Origin: Ketobacter sp.
GTDB taxonomy: Bacteria; Pseudomonadota; Gammaproteobacteria; Pseudomonadales; Ketobacteraceae
Length of the DNA: 64,000 nt
Assembly (NCBI RefSeq): GCF_003671495.1
Contig: NZ_RCHN01000031.1
Location: 1-64,000 of the forward strand
Direction: 5' to 3'
Part shown: piece by piece, positions 56,600 through 64,000 of the stretch
Position numbering within the stretch: the first letter of the stretch is position 1
Layout: each line of letters begins with the position of its first letter
Notes under the pieces: model-generated
Databases searched by the model: none
Seen by the model: only the letters and a program-made list of their open reading frames with translations
What the model was told of the DNA's origin: nothing
Program-made: the position numbers and the translations under genes

Positions 56600-57427
56600 T
56601 TACGCTTTAGGTTGGCGGCGCATGGCAGCGAGCTTGGCGCCGTATTGTCCCATTTTGTTGTTATACAGAGACGGCATAAACCGTTTCCAGTACCAGGTGT
56701 TGCGATAGCTCTTGTGGGGCAGCAGCATAAACTGGTTACTGTCCACCGCATTGAACACCTGGTCTGCTATATCATCCGCTGTTATGTCGGATGTGGCCAA
56801 CATTTTACTCACATGGGCCTGGGCATGGGAGTCCGGTGAACGGGTGGATTCCGCCAGATTGGTCTGGAAGAAGCCGGGGCACACCACGGTGACGCCGATG
56901 CCAAAGGGGGCCAGTTCGAACTGCATGGTTTCCGATAACGCCACCACCGCTGCCTTGGTGGCGTTGTAGCTGTTCATCTCCGGTGAGTGGATCAGGCCCG
57001 CCATGGAGGCGATGTTGACGATGTGACCGTACCCCTGTTGCTTCATGGTCTGGCTGAAGAACTTGCAACCCCGCACCACCCCCATCAGATTGATGTCGAT
57101 GGTGAAGTCCCAGTCTTCCAGGGAGCTTTCCGCGATGCCGCCGTGGGACGCGATGCCCGCATTGTTGATGACCACATTGATGTGGCCCCAGCGTTGCAAA
57201 ATGGCGTCGCGCCAGCCTTCGATGGCGCCGGCGTCGCGCACGTCCACATGGTGATAGCAGGCGTCACCGCAGAGGTCATTCAATTCCTGCAGTGTGGACT
57301 CACCCCGTTCATCGTTCAGATCGGCGATGGCGACGCCCCAGCCGGCCCGGGCATAACGCAGTGCCATGGCCTTGCCCAATCCGCTTGCACCACCGGTGAT
57401 GGCGACGGTTTTCTTTGAATTGCTCAT
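56600..57427 (-). CDS. Short-chain dehydrogenase/reductase (SDR) 2
   Basis: The 275-residue classical SDR has VAITGGASGLGKAMALRYA at the N-terminus, ADLNDERGE after beta-2 (Asp suggests NAD), NNAGIASHG, catalytic Ser in NIASMAGL and the YNATKAAVVALSE Tyr/Lys pair. A longer C-terminus (FQTNLAESTR, then MLLPHKSYRNTWYWKRFMPSLY) resembles SDRs acting on fatty or hydroxyacyl substrates. It stands between the acyl-CoA dehydrogenase and kinase genes, 20-23 bases from each. Confidence 0.9.
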   Translation of the reverse strand: MSNSKKTVAITGGASGLGKAMALRYARAGWGVAIADLNDERGESTLQELNDLCGDACYHHVDVRDAGAIEGWRDAILQRWGHINVVINNAGIASHGGIAESSLEDWDFTIDINLMGVVRGCKFFSQTMKQQGYGHIVNIASMAGLIHSPEMNSYNATKAAVVALSETMQFELAPFGIGVTVVCPGFFQTNLAESTRSPDSHAQAHVSKMLATSDITADDIADQVFNAVDSNQFMLLPHKSYRNTWYWKRFMPSLYNNKMGQYGAKLAAMRRQPKA

Positions 57428-57447
57428 ATCTGCTTACTCACACCTGA

Positions 57448-58662
<1,215 letters not shown>

Positions 58663-58769
58663 GGCGGGCTCCTTGTTTTTTATGGGCACCTTTCTGGTGA
58701 TTGCGCCTAGGTTAGAAGAGTTGTAATAATAAAACCAATGAATAGTTTGTATTAAAGGTCATAAATTCT

Positions 58770-59675
58770 GTGCATGTAAATAAGGTGGATCTCAACCTTT
58801 ACCGGGTGCTGGATGCGATATACCGGGAAGGCTCCATTACCCGGGCGGCGGCGACCCTGAACCTGACCCAGCCGGCGGTGAGCCATGCGCTTTCGCGGCT
58901 GCGGGAAGCCTATGACGACCCATTGTTCGCCCGTTCCGGCAATCGCATGGTGCCGACGCCCTTGACCCGCTCCATCATCCAGCCGGTGCGGGATGCCCTG
59001 GAACACCTGCAAACCACGTTTTCACCCCCCCAGCAGTTTGATCCGGCCACCAACAGCAAGCAGGTGGTGCTGGCCATGCGCGGAGTAGTGGAATCGGTAC
59101 TGCTGCCGGAACTGGTGGCGGAACTGGAGCACCAGGCTCCCCTGATGCAGTTTAGCAGCGTGCGCATTCCGCGGCGGGATATGGAAAGTGAGCTGGCCGC
59201 CGGACGGCTGGATCTGGCCTTTGATGTGTTGTTGCCCATGGGGGCCAACATCCGCCATACCGTTTTGCTGGAGGACGATTTTGTGGTGGTGGCCCGCAAG
59301 CAGCATCCCTTGTTGCAACAGGGCCTGGACCTGAGAACCTACCTGGAGCTGCGGCATGTGGTGGTGTCCTCCCGCCGCAGTGGGCCGGTGGTGGAGGATT
59401 TTGAACTGGGCCGAATGGGTTATCACCGCAAGATCGGCATGCGCTGTCAGAATTACTTTGTGGCCTTGAGTACGGTCGCCCAATCCCAGATGCTGCTGAC
59501 CATCCCGGAAAACTATGCCGTGCGCAACCAGCGCTACCATGATCTTGAAATCTGGCCCATGCCCCTGGAGCTGAAGCCAGTCTCCAGCTACCTGTATTGG
59601 CACCAATCCATGGACAACGATCCCGCCAACGTCTGGCTGCGTCAGCAGGTGATGGCGCTGCCATTGCGGGGCTGA
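58770..59675 (+). CDS. LysR-family regulator of the adjacent catabolic operon
   Basis: GTG start at 58770 (301 residues); GTG 58785 is an alternative. HTH: NLYRVLDAIYREGSITRAAATLNLTQPAVSHALSRLREAYDDPLF. The effector domain follows. The NodD/PcaQ-like DLNLYRVL start is typical of a LysR subgroup controlling aromatic or fatty-acid catabolism. It is divergent from the acyl-CoA dehydrogenase operon across an AT-rich 107-base gap, the classic arrangement for LysR control of that operon. Confidence 0.9.
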   Translation: MHVNKVDLNLYRVLDAIYREGSITRAAATLNLTQPAVSHALSRLREAYDDPLFARSGNRMVPTPLTRSIIQPVRDALEHLQTTFSPPQQFDPATNSKQVVLAMRGVVESVLLPELVAELEHQAPLMQFSSVRIPRRDMESELAAGRLDLAFDVLLPMGANIRHTVLLEDDFVVVARKQHPLLQQGLDLRTYLELRHVVVSSRRSGPVVEDFELGRMGYHRKIGMRCQNYFVALSTVAQSQMLLTIPENYAVRNQRYHDLEIWPMPLELKPVSSYLYWHQSMDNDPANVWLRQQVMALPLRG

Positions 59676-59754
59676 GTCTAAAACGGATACAAAACTACCA
59701 ATGTAAGCCTCAGTGGTCTGTGTCAGCATTCCTGCAAATAAAAAGGAATGCACC

Positions 59755-60843
59755 ATGAAAATTTTGAATTTGAGTTTGAACTTGAGTTTGGTATTGGCGT
59801 TGATTTTGGGGATGGCTGCCTGCAGCGGTGGCGGCACGAATAAATCCGGAGTGGAGCGGAACAACAACAGCTCGGAAAGCGGTGGCGATACCGGAACTCC
59901 GCCGGGGGATGACGATGCAACCGAGCCCGACCCGGACCCTGATCCCACTCCTGAATCCCCGGTGTCTATCCAGTTGGATGGCAACCTGTATTTCCCGGTG
60001 GCGGAGGGGGTTACCTGGTTCTACAGCAATGGCGATGAGGTGACCTTCACCACCGGCCAGGTCATTCAGGGCCGAACACTGGTGTCCATGCAGCACAGCG
60101 CCAGTGCCATGCCCCGGGAAGAATACTTTCAGGTGAGCAATAACGCACTGCAATACGGCGGCCTTTACGCTTTCTTTGCCTATCAGGGCCTGGGGGTGGA
60201 AGGCGGCGTTGAATTTCACAACCTGCGCCGGGTCTATGACCATATCCTGGACTCCGGGGCCGGGCGCACGCTGTTCGCGCAAACGGCCGACATGGTGGAC
60301 CCGGATGGCAAGGTGGTGTCCGAGGTGGAGTACCTGTGGTCTTCCCAGGTGGGCGCCAAGGAACTGGTGACCACTGGCCAGTACGGTGACGTGCCGGCGG
60401 TGGCGTTGGTGGTCAACATCGATCTGGCTGTGACGGTGGGGGGAATTCCGGTGCAAACCTTTCCGGTGATTGAAACCACGTTGTGGTTGTCGCCGGGATT
60501 GGGAGTGGTGGCCCGCAGCCTGGGAACCGAATCCTTGACCCTGGAGCGGGTTGACGGCATTCAGGCACCGCTGGTGTTCGCGTTCGACCAGGGCAGTGGC
60601 CTGACCCAGCCGCCCCAACAACTGTTGGTGGATGGCAGCGCGGTGACAGATACCGAGGTGGACATGGTGGTGGCCTACGGCACCCGCAGTGTGGACTGGC
60701 TGTCGCTGACGTTTGACGGTACCGGCAGTTGGCGCCTGAGCCTGACCGGTGCGGAGCTGCCCCGGGGCATTCACGGCGCTGTCGTCCAGATGACGCGGCA
60801 GGGTGTGCGCACGGACATCCCGGTTTCTGTACTGGTGCGCTAA
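59755..60843 (+). CDS. Putative lipoprotein, unknown
   Basis: The ATG at 59755 follows AAGGA by about 8 bases (362 residues). A signal rich in Leu/Asn ends in GMAAC (C23), then a flexible Gly/Asn/Ser segment and an acidic DPDPDPTPE linker. The rest is beta-rich (FPVAEGVTWFYSNGDEVTF, VSMQHSASAMPREEYFQVSN), with no recognised domain. The first codons contain a 12-base tandem repeat (TTGAATTTGAGT/TTGAACTTGAGT) within the signal. Probably a surface or periplasmic protein; function unknown. Confidence 0.75.
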   Translation: MKILNLSLNLSLVLALILGMAACSGGGTNKSGVERNNNSSESGGDTGTPPGDDDATEPDPDPDPTPESPVSIQLDGNLYFPVAEGVTWFYSNGDEVTFTTGQVIQGRTLVSMQHSASAMPREEYFQVSNNALQYGGLYAFFAYQGLGVEGGVEFHNLRRVYDHILDSGAGRTLFAQTADMVDPDGKVVSEVEYLWSSQVGAKELVTTGQYGDVPAVALVVNIDLAVTVGGIPVQTFPVIETTLWLSPGLGVVARSLGTESLTLERVDGIQAPLVFAFDQGSGLTQPPQQLLVDGSAVTDTEVDMVVAYGTRSVDWLSLTFDGTGSWRLSLTGAELPRGIHGAVVQMTRQGVRTDIPVSVLVR

Positions 60844-60951
60844 GCAAAACGGCCATTTTCACATATTACCAACGATTATTTTACAGCCTGATCCAAACCG
60901 GTTAATCCTGCGTGGGTAGTGGTTTATTCACTCTCATGCGGGGGCCATCCC

Positions 60952-61362
60952 ATGTTCCGGATCACATTCAAGAAAGGCTACAAGTACCAACTGGAAAAGG
61001 CGTGCCTGATTCACACTCCGATTCTGCCGTCACACCCCATCGACACCTATTACATCCAACTGCAGACCAACGGTGACCTGATACTGGCCAGGGGCTATGC
61101 CTGGGACGGCGCTTCCGGTGCCCCGGACGTACCCAGTTTTATGCGGGCGTCACTGGTGCACGATGCGCTGTATCAATTGATGCGCAACGATTACCTGGAT
61201 CGGGAAATCCATCGCAAGCCCGCGGACCGGCTGATGCGACGGATGTGCCTTGAGGATGGCATGAACCCGTTGCTGGCGGCGGTGGCCTACGGATTTGTGC
61301 GGGCGCTGGGTGAACCCCATACCCGTGGTCTCAGCCGTAAAGAGTTGCTGTTTGCGCCCTGA
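60952..61362 (+). CDS. DUF1353 family protein
   Basis: The start at 60952 (MFRITFKKGYKYQLEKACLI) has GGGGG upstream (136 residues). The family pattern is clear: LARGYAWDGASGAPDVPSFMRASLVHDALYQLMRND near 48-83. DUF1353 proteins are common in phages and bacteria and have no established activity. No other phage gene is nearby, so this copy is probably chromosomal. Confidence 0.85.
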   Translation: MFRITFKKGYKYQLEKACLIHTPILPSHPIDTYYIQLQTNGDLILARGYAWDGASGAPDVPSFMRASLVHDALYQLMRNDYLDREIHRKPADRLMRRMCLEDGMNPLLAAVAYGFVRALGEPHTRGLSRKELLFAP

Positions 61363-61448
61363 TTCAGGTTTATTACCACAAACGGTTGTGCAGGTGGGGC
61401 TCCTTTGCATACTGTATTGGTGTGTTCAGGAACGAAGGAACCTCGTTG

Positions 61449-63668
61449 ATGCGTGTTCTAAAGTGGATAGGTTTGGCTTTGGTGGGATTGCTGGTCTTGA
61501 TCCTGCTGGCGGTGCTGGTGATTCGGTTTGTCATCGATCCCAACGACTATAAAGATCGCATTTCGGCCCTGGTGAAAGAGGCCAGCGGCTATGAGCTGAC
61601 GTTGAACGGGGATCTGGCCTGGAGCTTTTATCCCGTACTCGGCTTTGAATCCAATCAGGTCACCGTGGCAGCGCGGGCGAATCAACCGTTCCTGCAGGTC
61701 CAAACCCTCGCCCTTGGCGTGCAGTTGCTGCCGTTGTTCTCCGGTCAACTGAATGTGGATCTGCTGCAAATTGACGGTGTGGACGTCAACCTGCAGGTGG
61801 ATGCCCAGGGCCGTAATAACTGGACGGTGGCCACACCCACACAGACTGAATCCACACCGGCCGCAGCGGCAAGTGCGACCACTCCCGCCGAGCCATCCTC
61901 CTCGCCCGGTAAGATCCCCCAGCTCTCCATTCCCCTGGTGCGGATTCTCAATGCCAACATCCATTATCAGGATCAGCAGGGCCAGACGGACACCCGGGTG
62001 CTGATCCAGCGTCTGGAGTTGACCCAAGTACAGCTGACCCAAGTACAGCTGACCCAGCCCATCGGCATTCTGCTGGAGTTTGCTCTGGCCCAGGCCGGTG
62101 GGCCGCAACTGGACCTGATGTTGCGGGGGCAATTGCAGCCCGACCTGGATAAACAATTGTTCCGGCTCGAGCCATTGCAGGTGCAGGCGGATGTGAGCAA
62201 CCTGTTGCCAGACACCGTCAGGGTAACGCTGGAGGCGCAGGCCTGGGTGGATCTGGCTGCGGATCAGGCTCAGTTGATCCTCAACCGGTTGCAGCTGGCG
62301 GAGCTGATCCTGCAGGGCTCGGTGGAGGTGACTGCCCTCACGGCGGACCCTCGCTATCAGGGCAAGCTCAGTGCAGCGCCGGTGCCATTGGCCAAACTGC
62401 TGGCGACCCTGGGGGTGGAGCTGCCCAAACCTGCCAGCCCGGACGTGTTGAAGACGATGGCCATGCAGTTGGCTTTCAATGGCAACACCGGCCAGCTGGC
62501 GGTGCCGAATCTGAAGTTGACCCTGGATCAAAGTACCCTGAGTGGATCCCTGGCGGTGAAGGATTTTGCCACCCAGGCCCTGGCATTTGACCTGTCCCTG
62601 GATCAGATCAATCTGGATGACTATCTGCCGGCACCGGATTCTGCCCCAGCCACAGCCGCGCCAGCCAACCGTTCGGGCGGGGCGGCGGAGGAGTCTGATC
62701 TGATTCCGGTGGATGCCTTGCGCAGCCTGAATCTGGATGGCCGTTTCAACGCCGGGCGTATCACCCTGCAGCAGACCTTGATCGAGCGGCTGCAGTTGGC
62801 GGTGACGGCCCGTAACGGCGTGCTGACGGTGAAAGACCTGAGCGCCGCGTTGCTGGAAGGCAGCCTGGATGGAGCATTGAGTATTGATGCCCGTGGTGGC
62901 CAACCGGTGCTGGATTCCGATCTCAAGGTAAACGACATCGAACTGACTCAGATTACGTCCCGTTTCATGACGGACTCGTTGCTGTCGGGGAAAGCCTCCC
63001 TGGTGATGGACGCGAAAGCCCAGGGTAACTCGGTGGATGCCTTGCTGAAATCCGCGTTGGGCCAGATGAACCTGAAACTGGACGACGGCGTGTTGCACGG
63101 CATCAATCTCAACGCCATCGTCGTGGACGCGCTGCGGGATCAGTTGGCCACGGTGGAAAGCCTGTACCCCAACTATCAGGAGAAGCTGCCCCGCCAGTTG
63201 CGGGAAGACACAGAGATCAGCAAACTGCTGGCGGATGCCAAGGTGGAAAACGGGCACCTGATCATGCCGCGGTTTGAGTTTTTCACCGGCGAGAGCGGAA
63301 TCGATGCCAGCGGCAAAATTGATCTGCTGAATCAGGGCTTCGAGTACGACTTCGGGGTGGTGCTGTCCGCCATCGAGCGCAACAAGTATTTGCAGGGCTC
63401 CCGCTGGCCCATTCATTGCGAGGGGGCGCTGGCCAGTTCACCGGCGGACTGGTGCCGGCCGGACACCAAGGCCATGGGCTCCATCCTCACCAAAGCGGCC
63501 AAGAATGCGTTCAAAGACAAGGGCGCCGCGGAGCTGGGGGATAAGGTCGGCCTGGAAGCGGAAGACCAGGCGCAATTGAAGCAAGAAGTAAAACAGAAGC
63601 TGGAGCGGGAAGAAGACCGGGCCAAGAAGAAACTGCAGGAGAAACTGGACAAGTGGCTGCAACAATAA
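61449..63668 (+). CDS. AsmA-family envelope protein
   Basis: The ATG at 61449 follows AAGGAA (739 residues). One N-terminal membrane helix (WIGLALVGLLVLILLAVLVIRF) is followed by VIDPNDYKDRISALVKEASGYELTLNGDLAWSFYPVLGFESNQV, the AsmA N-terminal signature. A long periplasmic beta-rich body with a C-terminal AsmA domain (LKVNDIELTQITSRFMTDSLLSGKASLVMDAKAQG) follows, and the tail is lysine/glutamate-rich and helical. AsmA proteins are implicated in inner-to-outer membrane phospholipid transport. A 15-bp tandem duplication (about 62021-62060) repeats TQVQL twice. Confidence 0.92.
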   Translation: MRVLKWIGLALVGLLVLILLAVLVIRFVIDPNDYKDRISALVKEASGYELTLNGDLAWSFYPVLGFESNQVTVAARANQPFLQVQTLALGVQLLPLFSGQLNVDLLQIDGVDVNLQVDAQGRNNWTVATPTQTESTPAAAASATTPAEPSSSPGKIPQLSIPLVRILNANIHYQDQQGQTDTRVLIQRLELTQVQLTQVQLTQPIGILLEFALAQAGGPQLDLMLRGQLQPDLDKQLFRLEPLQVQADVSNLLPDTVRVTLEAQAWVDLAADQAQLILNRLQLAELILQGSVEVTALTADPRYQGKLSAAPVPLAKLLATLGVELPKPASPDVLKTMAMQLAFNGNTGQLAVPNLKLTLDQSTLSGSLAVKDFATQALAFDLSLDQINLDDYLPAPDSAPATAAPANRSGGAAEESDLIPVDALRSLNLDGRFNAGRITLQQTLIERLQLAVTARNGVLTVKDLSAALLEGSLDGALSIDARGGQPVLDSDLKVNDIELTQITSRFMTDSLLSGKASLVMDAKAQGNSVDALLKSALGQMNLKLDDGVLHGINLNAIVVDALRDQLATVESLYPNYQEKLPRQLREDTEISKLLADAKVENGHLIMPRFEFFTGESGIDASGKIDLLNQGFEYDFGVVLSAIERNKYLQGSRWPIHCEGALASSPADWCRPDTKAMGSILTKAAKNAFKDKGAAELGDKVGLEAEDQAQLKQEVKQKLEREEDRAKKKLQEKLDKWLQQ
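62024..62060 (+). repeat. In-frame 15-bp tandem repeat inside the AsmA gene
   Basis: CTGACCCAAGTACAG-type units occur in tandem (GACCCAAGTACAGCT twice, then a partial third GACCCAG), adding a repeated QLTQV to the protein. The unit is a multiple of three, so copy-number change would keep frame. Confidence 0.7.
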
Positions 63669-63704
63669 AAAAGCCCTGTTGCGGTTACGGCAACAGGGCT
63701 TTTT
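63668..63704. terminator. Bidirectional terminator
   Basis: AAAAAGCCCTGTTGC (63668-63682) and GCAACAGGGCTTTTT (63690-63704) pair over 15 bp with a 7-base loop. It touches the AsmA stop codon and lies 22 bases beyond the minus-strand GMC gene end, serving both. Confidence 0.93.
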
Positions 63705-63725
63705 CCTCAGTCAGAAACGCAGGCG

Positions 63726-64000
63726 TCAGGCGATCCGCGGGATCAGGTTTGCCATGATGCGCTCGGCGTTGGCGGCGATGGTCAGGGACGGGTTGGCGGC
63801 GGCGGTGGAGCCCGGCATGAGCGCGCCGTCCATCACAAACAGATTGGGTTGCCCATAGAGTTCCCCGGTTTCGATGTCGGTGGCTTCACCCATGGTAGCG
63901 CCACCCAGGGGGTGCCACATGGTGGGTCGGCCCAGGGCCAGATCCGGCAACGGCATGCCGCCGCTGAACGCGGCGATTTTCTGCAGGCTTTCCATATGGG
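63726..64000 (-). CDS. GMC-family oxidoreductase, C-terminal end (partial)
   Basis: The minus-strand frame is open to the window edge and ends at 63726. The visible 91 residues hold the GMC C-terminal signature: MWHPLGGATMG with the catalytic His, and VMDGALMPGSTAAANPSLTIAANAER for FAD binding. The HPLGG wording resembles cholesterol oxidase-type and related alcohol oxidoreductases more than choline dehydrogenase. The start and N-terminal FAD domain lie outside the window. Confidence 0.9.
   Translation of the reverse strand, partial: HMESLQKIAAFSGGMPLPDLALGRPTMWHPLGGATMGEATDIETGELYGQPNLFVMDGALMPGSTAAANPSLTIAANAERIMANLIPRIA

Noticed and set aside
60952..61362. Prophage remnant suggested by a DUF1353 gene
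   Set aside because: No integrase, attachment repeat or other phage gene within several kb; the neighbours are normal chromosomal genes.
61458..63416. Minus-strand open frame of 652 codons opposite the AsmA gene
   Set aside because: Gln/Leu/His-rich antisense translation of the AsmA coding strand; no recognisable motif.

Overview
The window (about 64 kb, moderately GC-rich, no phage, insertion sequence or CRISPR seen) reads as ordinary chromosome of a marine-type gammaproteobacterium of the Pseudomonadales/Oceanospirillales group. Gene order and protein style resemble Alcanivorax, Ketobacter, Marinobacter and Pseudomonas; this is inferred from the gene neighbourhoods and was not tested by a search. 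Supporting neighbourhoods are pepA-holC-valS opposite lptFG, queA-tgt-yajC-secDF, cysE-iscR-iscS, ndk-rlmN-pilW-rodZ-ispG-hisS-yfgM-bamB-der, and several fatty-acid-type catabolic genes.

Layout. 1-3670: tail of an unknown gene, then a tightly overlapping three-gene operon of a thiamine-diphosphate enzyme and two citrate-synthase-like proteins with degenerate active sites. 3918-10209: a TonB-dependent receptor, a GT-C-like membrane protein divergent from a TetR regulator, a protein with a degenerate receiver domain, and a DUF1653 protein. 10365-13806: a 7TM sensor with a broken GGDEF domain, a DUF1853 protein and a rhomboid/rhombosortase-like protease. 13841-22554: valS, a PopZ-like acidic/proline-rich protein, holC, pepA, then lptF-lptG and an RDD protein just behind tRNA-Leu(CAA). 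22785-28233: the queA-tgt-yajC-secD-secF operon. 28466-31384: a 7TM-GGDEF-EAL protein and a 46-residue small ORF. 31449-45411: suhB, trmJ, cysE, iscR, iscS, ndk, rlmN, pilW, rodZ, ispG, hisS, yfgM, bamB and der. 45505-53391: class II aldolase, DUF2914 protein, RND/MMPL transporter, LysR regulator, xseA and an alpha/beta-hydrolase lipoprotein. 53557-58662: a 36-residue small ORF and a catabolic operon (two SDRs, histidine phosphatase, APH-like kinase, acyl-CoA dehydrogenase) divergent from a LysR regulator. 58770-64000: that LysR gene, a lipoprotein, a DUF1353 protein, an AsmA protein and the C-terminal end of a GMC oxidoreductase.

The most striking points are these. (1) The isc locus has kept iscR with a near-consensus IscR type-1 promoter site and iscS, but iscU, iscA, hscB, hscA and fdx are absent between iscS and ndk. 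IscS also ends 22 residues early, without the tail that contacts IscU in E. coli. (2) The thiamine-diphosphate enzyme plus paired citrate-synthase-like operon next to a TonB receptor has no obvious known pathway. (3) The kinase/acyl-CoA dehydrogenase/SDR/phosphatase cassette looks like a phosphorylation-dependent 4-hydroxyacyl-CoA degradation module of the LvaA/LvaC or ACAD10/11 kind. (4) Two short genes with good ribosome binding sites and terminators, and several strong palindromes, lie between the larger genes.
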